Assembly (NCBI GenBank): GCA_016286535.1 | Contig: JAEESZ010000007.1 | Location: 1-64,000 of the forward strand | Reading direction: 5' to 3' | From: Treponema sp. | GTDB taxonomy: Bacteria > Spirochaetota > Spirochaetia > Treponematales > Treponemataceae | DNA length: 64,000 bases | Shown: in pieces, positions 25,498-35,031 of the stretch | Numbering within the stretch: the stretch's first letter is position 1 | How the letters are laid out: each line of letters starts with the position of its first letter | Position numbers and translations under genes: made by a program | Notes under the pieces: generated by a model | Database searches by the model: none | The model's input: only the letters and a program-made list of their open reading frames with translations | What the model was told of the DNA's origin: nothing

Positions 25498-27498
25498 CTA
25501 ACATTTTCCGTATTGCTTTTCAATTTCCAGAATCTGATCCCTTACGCTGGCAGCCTGTTCATATTCCATTCTGTCTGCAAATTCTTCCATTTGTTTTTTA
25601 AGGGCATTAATAAGTTTCTTTCTGTCCTTAGGATTAAAGAGATTTGCATCCTTTTTGAGCACTTCTAGATTGAGTTTTGCATCTTCCTCGGCATCCTCTT
25701 TTTCGTGAACAAGGATATCTTCAACCGCCTTTTTAATTGTAACCGGCGTAATTCCATGTTCCTTATTGTAAGCTTCCTGCACTTCACGTCTATGCTTAGT
25801 TTCCTTAATTGCCGCTTCCATTGCAGGGCTCATATGATCTGCGTACATTACAACCATACCGGCTGCGTTTCTTGCGGCACGACCAATAATCTGAATAAGG
25901 GAAGTTTCGGAACGCAGGAAGCCGATTTTGTCAGCATCCAGAAGTGCGATGAAGGAAACTTCCGGAAGGTCAATTCCCTCGCGAAGGAGGTTGATTCCTA
26001 TGAGGACGTCGATTTCGCCCGCGCGGAGTGACTTTAGTATTTCAACCCTTTCAAAGGTATCAATTTCTGAGTGAATATATTTTACCTTAAGATTCAGTTC
26101 TGTAAGATATTCGGTCAAATCCTCTGCCATTTTTTTAGTCAGGGTAAGAATTAAAGACCTCTCTTTTCTTTCTATACGGATTTTTATTTCTTTGTAAATA
26201 TCTTCCATCTGACCTTCGCTTGGTCTTACTTCAATTAAAGGATCCAGAAGGCCGGTTGGTCTGATAAGCTGCTCAACAACCTGACTGCTCTGCTTTACTT
26301 CTTCAGGACGCGGCGTTGCTGTAACATAAATAACCTGATTTATCTTCGCATCGAATTCCGCTTTCTTTAAAGGGCGGTTATCGAGTGCGGAAGGAAGACG
26401 GAAACCAAAATCAATAAGATTCTGTTTGCGGCTTCTGTCGCCTTCATACATGGCGCCAATCTGAGGAACCGAAACATGGGCTTCATCAATCATGCAGAGA
26501 AAATCGTCGGGAAAATAATGCAGCAGAGTTGCAGGCGGCTCTCCACGGGCACGGCCCGAAATTGGACCGGAATAATTTTCTATACCAGGACATGTTCCCA
26601 TTTCCCTGAGCATTTCTACGTCATAGGTTGTACGTGTCTTCAAGCGTTCTGCTTCAAGCATTTTTCCGCCTGCCCTTAAGTCCTCTACCCTGGCTTCCAT
26701 TTCTGCAAGAATTCTTTCGGTAGCAAGGTTCAGCTGATCCTGAGGCACAACGAAGTGCTTGGCAGGATAGAATACAGTTTCATCCAGTTCTCCGGTTACA
26801 CTTCTGTTAGGAACATTAAATCTTCTTATGCGGACAATTTCGTCAAAATCAAGCTCAATACGGTAGGCTTCGTCAGTTTCCATGTAAGGAGGAAAAACTT
26901 CAATTACATCTCCCTTTATCCGGAAGTTGCCCCTTTCGAGCACATCATCATTTCTGGAATACTGGAGCGAAATTAATTTTTCTGCAAATTTCTTTATATT
27001 CAGTTCCTGTCCCGTTTCTACATGAACCCTCATTTCCTTATAAAGATCCGGCATACCAAGACCATAAATGCAGGATACAGTAGCAACAACAATTACATCC
27101 CGCCTTTCCATTAAGCTGTAGGTAGCGGCAAGACGCAGCTGGTCAATTTCTTTATTGATATCGCAGTCTTTTTCTATGTATAAATCACGGGCAGGAACAT
27201 AAGCTTCCGGCTGATAATAATCATAATAAGAAACAAAATATTCTACGGCATTATTTGGAAAGAAAGATTTGAACTCCCTGTAAAGCTGGGCACTTAAGGT
27301 TTTATTATGACTGATGATTAAAGTAGGTCTCTGCACCTTTTCAATAATCTTAGCCATGGTAAAGGTTTTTCCGGAACCTGTTACACCTTTTAAAGTCTGA
27401 TACTTATCGCCCCGTAAAAATCCCTGGCTGAGCTTTTCTATAGCCTGCCCCTGGTCTCCGCTTGGCTCAAAAGAAGATACAACTTCAAATTTACGCAT
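25498..27498 (-). CDS. uvrB: Excinuclease ABC subunit B
   Basis: UvrB is the DNA-opening helicase-like core of nucleotide-excision repair. The 666-residue protein has Walker A (GVTGSGKT), the beta-hairpin region with YYDYYQPEAY, the IDEAH box, motif VI (QIIGRAARN) and a C-terminal UVR helix pair (RMEYEQAASVRDQI) that binds UvrC. The start is set at 27498 because GAGGAT lies 5 bases before this ATG; the longer frame overlaps the htrA stop. It lies in the order htrA-uvrB-yhbY. Confidence 0.97.
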   Translation of the reverse strand: MRKFEVVSSFEPSGDQGQAIEKLSQGFLRGDKYQTLKGVTGSGKTFTMAKIIEKVQRPTLIISHNKTLSAQLYREFKSFFPNNAVEYFVSYYDYYQPEAYVPARDLYIEKDCDINKEIDQLRLAATYSLMERRDVIVVATVSCIYGLGMPDLYKEMRVHVETGQELNIKKFAEKLISLQYSRNDDVLERGNFRIKGDVIEVFPPYMETDEAYRIELDFDEIVRIRRFNVPNRSVTGELDETVFYPAKHFVVPQDQLNLATERILAEMEARVEDLRAGGKMLEAERLKTRTTYDVEMLREMGTCPGIENYSGPISGRARGEPPATLLHYFPDDFLCMIDEAHVSVPQIGAMYEGDRSRKQNLIDFGFRLPSALDNRPLKKAEFDAKINQVIYVTATPRPEEVKQSSQVVEQLIRPTGLLDPLIEVRPSEGQMEDIYKEIKIRIERKERSLILTLTKKMAEDLTEYLTELNLKVKYIHSEIDTFERVEILKSLRAGEIDVLIGINLLREGIDLPEVSFIALLDADKIGFLRSETSLIQIIGRAARNAAGMVVMYADHMSPAMEAAIKETKHRREVQEAYNKEHGITPVTIKKAVEDILVHEKEDAEEDAKLNLEVLKKDANLFNPKDRKKLINALKKQMEEFADRMEYEQAASVRDQILEIEKQYGKC

Positions 27499-27508
27499 TA
27501 AAAATCCT

Positions 27509-28864
27509 CTACTCGGCAAGAAGGACCTTAAAGGTCAAATCTTTTCTGCCTCGTCTTACAACCACAGTTACTGTGTCTCCAGGCTTTTTTGTTTCCAGGG
27601 CAAGATAGTAATCTGCCAGAGAAGAAACTGCAACATTATCAATTTTTGTAATGATATCTCCGCCAAGATATACTATGTTGTTTCTGTTACCGTAATAAAT
27701 TGCATTATTTCCGGCTTCAATTCCTGCTTTCTCTACGTTTCCGCCGCTGACAAGTTTTGAAACAACCACACCGGTAGAAATATCATAGCCGGAAAGCTGG
27801 GCAATTCTTCTGCTGTTCTGGATGACAGTGGCCTCAAGAGTTCCGCGCAAAACCTTTCCGTACTTAATTAAATCGGCAACCACGCGAACTGCAGTGACCG
27901 AAGGAACTGCAAAGCCTACCCCCGAAGAAGAACCCGACGAAGAAAGAATCATAGTATTAATTCCAATCATTCTTCCGCTGGAATCCAGCAGAGGACCGCC
28001 GGAGTTTCCAGGATTTATGGAAGCATCGGTTTGAATCATATCGCGGATGATGCGGTTATTTGAATTCTGAATAGGCCTTCCAAGGGCAGAAACAATTCCC
28101 GTAGTCATGGTTCTTTCCATACCAAAAGGATTACCAATGGCAATAACCTTCTGTCCAACCTTGAGGGAAGTTGAATCTCCAAAAGAAATAGTCTTTAAGG
28201 TCATTCCCTCCGGAGGATTAAATTTAATTACGGCAAGGTCACTGTCCAGATCCTGGCCTACAACTTCTGCTTCATACTGGGTTCCGTCAAACAAAGAAAC
28301 ATAAATTTTTGTTGCCCCGGAAATAACATGAACGTTTGTAAGGATATATCCCCTCTTATCAATTATTGAACCGGAACCTGAACCGCCGTCCTTTACGTAA
28401 GGCTCAAGGAACCAGTCATAAGAAGTGATTTTAGTATTAATATTTACTACGGCCTCGTTGCACATTTCGTAAATATTGATATTCTGAATTTCATCCTGAG
28501 TATAGGTGTTTGAACTTACAGGAATAGTAAGGCTGTTTTCAGAGCCGGAAAAGGCAGATCCACTGCTCAGGCCTAATCCGCCGGCCAAAGTTGACTCGCC
28601 TGCCCCGCCGAGTTCACCAGTTTCTCCGCCCAGACCAGAAGCTCCACCTAAGGCAGCTTCTCCGCCCTGTGCAGACTCCACGGAAGTGGCAGCCTCACCG
28701 CTTTCGCCGATACTAAATTCTTCTGCGGCTTCCTGGCCCTGAGCAATATTTTTTTTAGCCTTTGCAGGCGAAATTAAATTAAAAAGTAAAAAAGAAAGAA
28801 CAAACACAAAAAGAGCTGTTCCTGCTACTGAAAATATTAATTGTTGACGAGAGTATAATTTCAT
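27509..28864 (-). CDS. HtrA/DegP-like serine protease with one PDZ domain
   Basis: A 451-residue envelope protease. An uncleaved membrane anchor at about 10-32 is followed by a Gly/Glu/Ser-rich flexible linker (40-115), a trypsin-like domain with catalytic H179 (LTNVHVI), D209 (DSDLAVI) and S288 (NPGNSGGP), and a single PDZ domain (about 350-451, ending in a GDTVTVVVRRGRK strand). Anchored, single-PDZ architecture is closer to DegS/HtrA-type regulators than to DegP. Expected role: degradation of damaged exported proteins or stress sensing. The stop overlaps the region before uvrB, which it precedes in the operon. Confidence 0.93.
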   Translation of the reverse strand: MKLYSRQQLIFSVAGTALFVFVLSFLLFNLISPAKAKKNIAQGQEAAEEFSIGESGEAATSVESAQGGEAALGGASGLGGETGELGGAGESTLAGGLGLSSGSAFSGSENSLTIPVSSNTYTQDEIQNINIYEMCNEAVVNINTKITSYDWFLEPYVKDGGSGSGSIIDKRGYILTNVHVISGATKIYVSLFDGTQYEAEVVGQDLDSDLAVIKFNPPEGMTLKTISFGDSTSLKVGQKVIAIGNPFGMERTMTTGIVSALGRPIQNSNNRIIRDMIQTDASINPGNSGGPLLDSSGRMIGINTMILSSSGSSSGVGFAVPSVTAVRVVADLIKYGKVLRGTLEATVIQNSRRIAQLSGYDISTGVVVSKLVSGGNVEKAGIEAGNNAIYYGNRNNIVYLGGDIITKIDNVAVSSLADYYLALETKKPGDTVTVVVRRGRKDLTFKVLLAE

Positions 28865-28882
28865 ACTCTATAATTTAACTAT

Positions 28883-30511
28883 TTACAATAAATAAGACAA
28901 CCCAAATTCTATAAAGACATAAGTTTTGCCGTCCAGGAAGCTGTTTCCGTTAATTCTAAAATCCCCCTGCCACAAGGAAGTTCCCAGCGAGAATAAAAGC
29001 TCGGCCCCGTAGTCCAGGCTTTCAAATGGATAGAAGGTTTCAGCCCGGTAAGGAGAATTAAGGCTTGAATTCAAAGCAGCCCAGGTGTTTACAGAAAGAT
29101 TTTTGTTCATCTTAAACATCAAAGAAAGTCCGTTTTTCCACAAACTTCCCTGAGAAAAATCCTTTCCGTTTACAGGAGCCATAATATAATCCGAAGAAAG
29201 ACCAAGATGCAGCAGAGGAAAATCCAGAGCCACAAGGGCAGAAAGTCCAAGCCCGTTTGAAGTGTCCATTCCATAAGGGAAGATGGAATCATCACTTAAG
29301 AAGCCCCAGTGAAGTAAAAAGCCGTAGCAGAGTTTTGTTGAGCTGTCAAACTCTACGGAATCAAAAAGCTTCAGACTGGTATAGAAAAGGAAAGGCGCAT
29401 CCTGTTCTGTATAAAGACGGGGACAGGCCCCTGCTCCAATATTAAATTCTATATGATGGGCAAAATCAAAAAGGAGACCGCCCGAAATATCAATATACTT
29501 ATTTGAAGGATTATCCAGCTGGAAAAAGCCCAGTCTGAAATAAGGTGCAAAAAAGTTCAGGTTATTTGCAAATACGGCAGGAAGATTTCCCGCTCCGCTT
29601 CCCTTCGAGTTGATTGCAAAAAGTGAGTAGGTAGTTGAACGGTCCAGGGTGATTGTTAAATCTGCATAGTAATCATCATCAGAAGAAGAAATGGTAACCG
29701 TATAAAGACCGTCACTTAAATCATTACCCATGCTGTCGCGGCCATCCCATCTTACACTCTGGCTCCAGGTAGAAAAAGAGGTCCATTCCTTATACCAGAC
29801 CACCTGCCCTAAGGCATTCCAGACCTGAATAAGGGCAGAACCATTTGCCGTAACTTCAAAAGAAAAATCTACCCTGCCCAGCCTGTTTTTATAATCCGGA
29901 TTTATAGACTCCTTACTGATTCTAAAATCGCTTATGGCAAAAGGAACTGGCGTAAATTCCGGATAAACATTTACATATTCATAAGCCTTTACATAAACAT
30001 TTTCGGTGTAGCTTGTATAACCGAATCTTTTAATTTTCAATTCATGATAGCCCGGAGTCGCTTCAATTACGTTTGAACTTTTAAGGCTGCCGTCAAGGTA
30101 GACTGACGTATTGGAAGGAAGATTATTAATCCTTATTTTTCCAAGTATAAGCTTGAGGTCAGCCCTGTAAACACTCCTGTAGCCCTTCTTCAGGTGGATT
30201 ATAAACTCTTTTGTTTCGTAACCGCTTTTTTTAAGTTCAACTCTATAACGGGAAGGAGACAAATTTTTTATAACAAGATTTGTTCTTCCATAATAAGTTC
30301 CGTTTAGATAAACCTCTGCTCCAGAAATATTTGTCCGAAACTCTGCCTCACATAAAGCTGAATCAGAAAGTTCCTGTAATTCGTATGGAGTTTCAGTGCT
30401 TACAGGCAGCAAAGTCTGTATTGCAAGATTTCCTACAGCTTCCAGTAAACTTTCTGCAAAGAGAAAAGAGAAAAATATAATAAAAAGACAAAATACTGAT
30501 ATTTTTTTCAT
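28883..30511 (-). CDS. Exported PEGA-domain protein with FlgD-Ig-like and barrel-like regions
   Basis: A 542-residue protein with a signal peptide (about 1-19). Residues 50-115 and 116-190 are two PEGA-like beta modules (AEVYLNGTYYGRT, LSPSRYRVELKKSGYE; NTSVYLDGSLKSS, then PGYHELKIKRFGY). Residues about 195-290 fit a FlgD-Ig-like bundle (VRWDGRDSMGNDLSDGLY). From 300 on, alternating amphipathic strands end in an aromatic-rich terminus and suggest an outer-membrane barrel. Likely a surface or periplasmic structural protein; no enzymatic motif. It lies between radC and htrA on the same strand. Confidence 0.83.
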   Translation of the reverse strand: MKKISVFCLFIIFFSFLFAESLLEAVGNLAIQTLLPVSTETPYELQELSDSALCEAEFRTNISGAEVYLNGTYYGRTNLVIKNLSPSRYRVELKKSGYETKEFIIHLKKGYRSVYRADLKLILGKIRINNLPSNTSVYLDGSLKSSNVIEATPGYHELKIKRFGYTSYTENVYVKAYEYVNVYPEFTPVPFAISDFRISKESINPDYKNRLGRVDFSFEVTANGSALIQVWNALGQVVWYKEWTSFSTWSQSVRWDGRDSMGNDLSDGLYTVTISSSDDDYYADLTITLDRSTTYSLFAINSKGSGAGNLPAVFANNLNFFAPYFRLGFFQLDNPSNKYIDISGGLLFDFAHHIEFNIGAGACPRLYTEQDAPFLFYTSLKLFDSVEFDSSTKLCYGFLLHWGFLSDDSIFPYGMDTSNGLGLSALVALDFPLLHLGLSSDYIMAPVNGKDFSQGSLWKNGLSLMFKMNKNLSVNTWAALNSSLNSPYRAETFYPFESLDYGAELLFSLGTSLWQGDFRINGNSFLDGKTYVFIEFGLSYLL

Positions 30512-30528
30512 ACTTTGATTTTATCGCT

Positions 30529-31200
30529 TTATTCTTCACAAAACAATAAATTGTTCTCCAAAAAGCTGTAATAACCTTCACAATCAACAATTATGTGGTC
30601 CAGTATAGGAATGCCAATAACATTTGCGGCTGCAAGGAGGGTTGCGGTAGAGTCGATATCTTCTGTGGAAGGGTGGCAGTTGCCGGAAGGGTGATTATGA
30701 CAGAGGATGATAGCCGCAGCATTTTCCTTTATAGCCTGCGAAAAGACTTCCCTCGCATGCACCAGAGACCGGTTAATAGTTCCTACAGACGCCACATGAA
30801 TCTCAATTATTTCGTGACCTCCATTCAAAGTTACCACAATAAAGTGTTCCTTTGAACTTACCGCATAATTTCTTACAAAGGGAACCAGGTCCAGGGGCTT
30901 TAAAATAGGGGCTTTAAGATGCCCGCTTCTTCGCCTTCCAAGCTCCAGTGCCGCCACCAGGGCAAGAGACTTCCCCACCCCCATCCCCTTAATCTTTAAA
31001 AGCGCCTCCATAAGGGAAGAGCTATCCATATCATCAAGAAGGGTTAAAACCCGGCAGGAAAGACTTTCCACAGGATTTTCTTTTGTACCCGTTCCTAAAA
31101 TCAGAGAAATCAACTCACTGTCAAAAAGAGTTTCTATTCCGTGTTCCAGTGCCTTTTCTCTGGCATCTGCTTTTATTGCAATATAGTTATATTTCATCAT
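30529..31200 (-). CDS. radC: RadC-family JAB-domain protein
   Basis: A 223-residue protein: N-terminal helix-hairpin-helix (about 65-85, KIKGMGVGKSLAL) and C-terminal JAMM/MPN+ metal site with the HNHPSG motif and following S-T-E-D residues. The family is named RadC, but its role in DNA repair is disputed. Two adjacent ATG codons (31200 and 31197) could serve as start. It is first in a possible unit with the PEGA, htrA, uvrB and yhbY genes. Confidence 0.94.
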   Translation of the reverse strand: MMKYNYIAIKADAREKALEHGIETLFDSELISLILGTGTKENPVESLSCRVLTLLDDMDSSSLMEALLKIKGMGVGKSLALVAALELGRRRSGHLKAPILKPLDLVPFVRNYAVSSKEHFIVVTLNGGHEIIEIHVASVGTINRSLVHAREVFSQAIKENAAAIILCHNHPSGNCHPSTEDIDSTATLLAAANVIGIPILDHIIVDCEGYYSFLENNLLFCEE

Positions 31201-31323
31201 ATATATAATTGCAAAAAAAAATCACTTTTTACAAAAGTCGCAGGAATTTCTTAGAAAAAATTTTATTAAGACTGATTTTTTCTTCCTTATTTCTCAATCT
31301 TTATTTATAATTTTATTAATTTT

Positions 31324-31920
31324 ATGAAAAACAAGATAAGTATCATTTTTGCAGCACTTCTGCTTCCCCTGCTTTTTTCCTGCCAGTCTTTAAGACATCC
31401 TGCTAAAAAACTTTCCCGAAACCTTATTGCTCAGGGACAGCTTAGCCCTGAAGAACTCAGCCGCTTTTTTCTGAGTCAGAATCCCGCTTTTGACCAGGAT
31501 TACATTTATATGCTGGCCTGCCTTTATTACGACGAAGCCCTTTGCGAAAACATAAACTCAGACCTGGCCTTTGCACAGATGTGCCTTGAAACCGGCTACT
31601 TAAACTACGGAAACTTAGTTCAGCCTGAATGGCATAACTACTGTGGACTCGGCGCCATAGATAAAGAGCATCCCGGAGAGATTTTTGAAAGTGAAGAAGT
31701 GGGAGTTAGAGCCCATATACAGCATTTACAGGCTTATGCAACAAAAGAAGAGGTTCCTCTTGTAAAGGAACTGGTTGATCCCCGTTACAACTGGGTACAC
31801 AAAACCAAATTTGTAGAAGACATCTTTGGCCTGGCAGGAAGCTGGGCTGCAGATCCTGCCTATGGTCAAAAACTTGATTCCATTCTAGTAAAAATGGAAG
31901 AAAGCACTATTCGCCGATAG
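31324..31920 (+). CDS. Glucosaminidase-like lipoprotein (GH73/LytG type)
   Basis: A 198-residue lipoprotein: the N-terminus has a hydrophobic core ending LLFSC with Cys20 as lipid anchor. The mature part has the glucosaminidase pattern: a catalytic-type Glu in LAFAQMCLETGYL, then NYCGLGAI and VGVRAHIQHLQAYA, as in LytG/FlgJ-like GH73 enzymes that cut peptidoglycan glycan strands. No SD is visible; a TATAAT at 31306-31311 would give a leader of only about 6 bases. The 3' end overlaps convergent pyrH by 14 bp. Confidence 0.85.
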   Translation: MKNKISIIFAALLLPLLFSCQSLRHPAKKLSRNLIAQGQLSPEELSRFFLSQNPAFDQDYIYMLACLYYDEALCENINSDLAFAQMCLETGYLNYGNLVQPEWHNYCGLGAIDKEHPGEIFESEEVGVRAHIQHLQAYATKEEVPLVKELVDPRYNWVHKTKFVEDIFGLAGSWAADPAYGQKLDSILVKMEESTIRR

Positions 31921-32611
31921 TTGTACCGACAAATTCTTTATCGTTTAAGATAGCTTTAATATTTTCAATATTTTTTCCACCAGCGCAAATTACCTTTAAC
32001 TTAAGTTCGCTGGCCTTTTTAGAAGCAATAGGATCAAAAGGACAATTCTTTCCAGGAGTCCATTCATCACCTACCATCTTACGGAAATCTGCCCAGGAAA
32101 TTGTATCAAGAGGCTTTGCATCCGGATTTTTTCTTGGATCATCAGTGTATACCTTTTCAATATTAGAAAGATTTACAACAGTTTTTGCTCCAAATTTTTC
32201 GCCAAGATATACTGCATCTGTGTCGGTAGAAAAACCTGGTTTCCAGCCGCTTGCAACTAAAACCTGACCGTCAAAAGCAAGATTTTCTTCTGTAGGATTA
32301 TAAACTACAGGATTTTTACAATAATCACCAAAGCATGATTTTACCAGCTGGGCATTAATTCTTGTAGCCATAATTCCAATCCAGTCTGCTGAGTTTGCAT
32401 CAAAATCTTTTCCTAATTTCTGGCAAACATCCTTATAACCGTTCTGATAAACTCTGGCAGGAGCACCGCCTCCGCAAACCAGAATTAATCTTCTAGATTT
32501 ATCTTCATCAAGCCATTTTGTACACATTGAAACAAATTTAGACAAAAAATTTGAATCTGGAGCATCCGGTACAATAATCGAACCTCCAACGCTTAAAACT
32601 TTTGTATCCAT
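31907..32611 (-). CDS. pyrH: UMP kinase, archaeal-like type
   Basis: Phosphorylates UMP to UDP. The 234-residue amino-acid-kinase fold protein shows the N-terminal VLSVGGSII loop, VCGGGAPARVYQ, DWIGIMATRINAQLV, STDTDAVYLGEKFGAK and NLSNIEKVYTDDPRKNP, closer to the archaeal UMP kinase subfamily than to the E. coli type. The ATG at 32611 is fixed by GGAGGA just upstream; a longer frame adds four residues. It is the last gene after the ECF sigma/anti-sigma/transglutaminase-like genes. No other pyrH is in the window. Confidence 0.88.
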   Translation of the reverse strand: MDTKVLSVGGSIIVPDAPDSNFLSKFVSMCTKWLDEDKSRRLILVCGGGAPARVYQNGYKDVCQKLGKDFDANSADWIGIMATRINAQLVKSCFGDYCKNPVVYNPTEENLAFDGQVLVASGWKPGFSTDTDAVYLGEKFGAKTVVNLSNIEKVYTDDPRKNPDAKPLDTISWADFRKMVGDEWTPGKNCPFDPIASKKASELKLKVICAGGKNIENIKAILNDKEFVGTTIGE

Positions 32612-32628
32612 TCTATCCTCCATATTAA

Positions 32629-34338
32629 TTAATATACACCACGAATAATTGGAACGCTCCAGTAAGAACTGTATTTTACTGTACTTTCTGAAGCTTCTTC
32701 CCAGATTGACTGCAGGGCAAAACTTCTTGGATGCTGAACAATTTTATTTTCCTGGCTGAAAGGCTTTAATTCTGCCCAGCCTCTCGAAAAGAGAATATGA
32801 TGAGAATCCATGTTTCCAAAATAGAAGTCACGGGAATCAAGGCTCTTTCCACCTTCTGTCCAGCTTTTGTATTCAAGCCCCGCACCAATTGCAGGGTCAA
32901 CAGGAAGCCAGCCAAAGCCAGGAAGGTAAAACTCACACCACCAGTGAGGCTGAGTTGTTAAATCCTGCAGAACCAGAACACCAGAGTTTGTAAGACAAGG
33001 AACTCCGGCCGCCCTTAAAAGAGCTGTATACATAATTGCAAAATCATAACTGTCCCCTTTTTTAGATTTGATTAAATCCAGAGGATCAGCATCATTCTTG
33101 CGCACTTTTGAATTAATTTTACATTTATCGCAGAAATAATCATAAATCAATTTTGCTTTTTTATAATTATTCTTTTCTTTTCCAGTAATTTCCGCAGCCA
33201 GTTTTTTAACTTCTTCATTTTCAGAAGGAATCAAGGCATCACTCTCAAGGGCCTTATCTACAAAATGAATATCACCCTTTTTATAATTTACAGTCTTATC
33301 TGCATTTACGCTTGAAAGTCTTTCGTAAACAGGAAGAACAAAAGTCTGCTTAAATACAGTTTTTGGAAAATAATTCTTAGATTTTGAAAGCTGATGGATT
33401 ATTGCATTCTGATAATTTGTTAAAACAGGATTTGGATTAATTTCTGTAATCTGAACTTCCGGCTGGTAGTAGGTTTCAAGAGGAATTGGACAACGCAGGG
33501 TTACGGTAGAAATATCATTTGTATATAAATCTGCAATATCAGCACTATATTCCATAAGATAAATTCTTCTTAATTTTACGCTGCTGCTTCCATAAGAAGA
33601 AATTTCGCATTCATAACCTTCAGATTTTTCGTCGCCAACCTGAATCTGCACCAGACCGGAAGAAGCTCCGTCCGGAATTCTTACCCTAATTTCTGTATTG
33701 CTCCAGAACTCATATCCGGCTTCAAATTCAGAAACAGGCACCATATTTTCGGTGTACATATTTGAGGTTACAATTTCTGCATTTTTGATTTTATCATCAT
33801 AATCGATTGTAAAGTAAACTTTTGAATCGCCCCGGGTATCGCCAAAGTTATTTCCCGTAATGGTAAGCAGGTCTCCCCTGTAATGGAGCTTTCCCGTTAT
33901 TGCAGTTATAACCGGCTTTGTGGTCTGCTTTACGGTAGGAACCAGAACCGGAATATCAATTTCGTTTGCAAAAAGGGCCGGCTTAGAACGGATGTTTTTA
34001 TTTCCAACAACGACAAGGCCGTCCTGAACATTGGCAGGAAGAACAAGTTTAATTTTGGTATCTGACCAGGAAATATAGGCACTTGAAGTTAATTTTGAAC
34101 CGGAAAATTCAACGTAATTCATATCCCGTTCTTTTCCGAAATTTTTGCCGTTAATTACAATTACATCACCGGGTACTCCCACAGGAGGATTAATGGAAGT
34201 AATTTCCGGTACAACTTTTGAATGATAACTGATAAGGAATGATATTCCGACTATAAGAGCAATTACAAGCAAAATGCAAATAAATCTTACAGCGGAATAC
34301 CGTCTAAAATAATAACTGATTTTCTTAGTAGAGTTCAC
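32629..34338 (-). CDS. Membrane-anchored IPT/TIG-domain protein with transglutaminase-like domain lacking the catalytic Cys
   Basis: A 569-residue protein: a transmembrane anchor at about 17-37, two IPT/TIG Ig-like domains (about 43-125 and 142-240, each with the GxxxTITGNNFG pattern), a linker, and a transglutaminase-like fold at about 375-490. In that fold the usual GxC is GDS at 428-430, so the nucleophile Cys is Ser430, while His465 (QPHWWCEF) and Asp481 (PVDPA) are kept. It is therefore probably a binding protein or a changed enzyme rather than a standard transglutaminase/protease. It starts at the base after the anti-sigma stop and belongs to that operon. Confidence 0.85.
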   Translation of the reverse strand: MNSTKKISYYFRRYSAVRFICILLVIALIVGISFLISYHSKVVPEITSINPPVGVPGDVIVINGKNFGKERDMNYVEFSGSKLTSSAYISWSDTKIKLVLPANVQDGLVVVGNKNIRSKPALFANEIDIPVLVPTVKQTTKPVITAITGKLHYRGDLLTITGNNFGDTRGDSKVYFTIDYDDKIKNAEIVTSNMYTENMVPVSEFEAGYEFWSNTEIRVRIPDGASSGLVQIQVGDEKSEGYECEISSYGSSSVKLRRIYLMEYSADIADLYTNDISTVTLRCPIPLETYYQPEVQITEINPNPVLTNYQNAIIHQLSKSKNYFPKTVFKQTFVLPVYERLSSVNADKTVNYKKGDIHFVDKALESDALIPSENEEVKKLAAEITGKEKNNYKKAKLIYDYFCDKCKINSKVRKNDADPLDLIKSKKGDSYDFAIMYTALLRAAGVPCLTNSGVLVLQDLTTQPHWWCEFYLPGFGWLPVDPAIGAGLEYKSWTEGGKSLDSRDFYFGNMDSHHILFSRGWAELKPFSQENKIVQHPRSFALQSIWEEASESTVKYSSYWSVPIIRGVY

Positions 34339-35031
34339 TTAAAATCTGCCCGAAACAAAATCTACCGGCAGATTTACCTCTGTTGTTACAGGAACTGAAT
34401 CAATGCCAGGAAGAGTTATTTTTATTGAGATTGTTTCAAATTCCGGTTTAAGAAGTTCTACATCACCATCATGAACAAAAGAGAACTGATTCTGATTTTC
34501 AGAATTAGCCTGACTGCTCACGTTCTGTAAGAAAGGATTTGCAGAAGAATTTCTTCTGGAAGATAAAACTGCTTTATCTATATTACCCGAAATTACCCCA
34601 CTGTTTCCACTGGTATTTAAAGAAACATTTCTGGCGGTTATAGGAAGGGCTTCGGTTACAGATTCCTTTACAGCAGAATTGCCTGTAAGTCTAAGAGGTA
34701 TAATCAGGGCAAAAACTGCAGCGGCAGCCGCACTAATTACTCCAAGACGATTATATGATTTTCTACCATTGTCAGATGATTTTCTTGAGGTGTTTTTTGC
34801 AAACTTCATCTTCATCTGCAAACGTTCAAAACTCTGGTCTAAATAAGTTGCATCTGGTGTAATAGATACTGAGTCAGAAGTAAACATTTTATGAAGGGCT
34901 CTTATTTTTTCCAGTTCCTTCTGGCACTGAGGACAATTTTTGAGATGCTCTTCATATTCGGCCTTATAAATTTCTGGCAGTTCGTTATCTAAATAAACAG
35001 AATGAATATCTTTACTCGGGCAAGTAGACAT
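34339..35031 (-). CDS. Anti-sigma factor with N-terminal zinc finger
   Basis: A 230-residue protein. The N-terminus has the zinc-binding anti-sigma motif H29-x3-C33-x2-C36 (EEHLKNCPQC), followed by a linker, one transmembrane helix (about 96-115, rich in Ala and Ile) and an extracytoplasmic tail. This is the standard layout of an inhibitor that holds an ECF sigma factor until an envelope signal arrives. The gene overlaps the sigma gene end by 20 bp, supporting partnership and coupled translation. Confidence 0.88.
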   Translation of the reverse strand: MSTCPSKDIHSVYLDNELPEIYKAEYEEHLKNCPQCQKELEKIRALHKMFTSDSVSITPDATYLDQSFERLQMKMKFAKNTSRKSSDNGRKSYNRLGVISAAAAAVFALIIPLRLTGNSAVKESVTEALPITARNVSLNTSGNSGVISGNIDKAVLSSRRNSSANPFLQNVSSQANSENQNQFSFVHDGDVELLKPEFETISIKITLPGIDSVPVTTEVNLPVDFVSGRF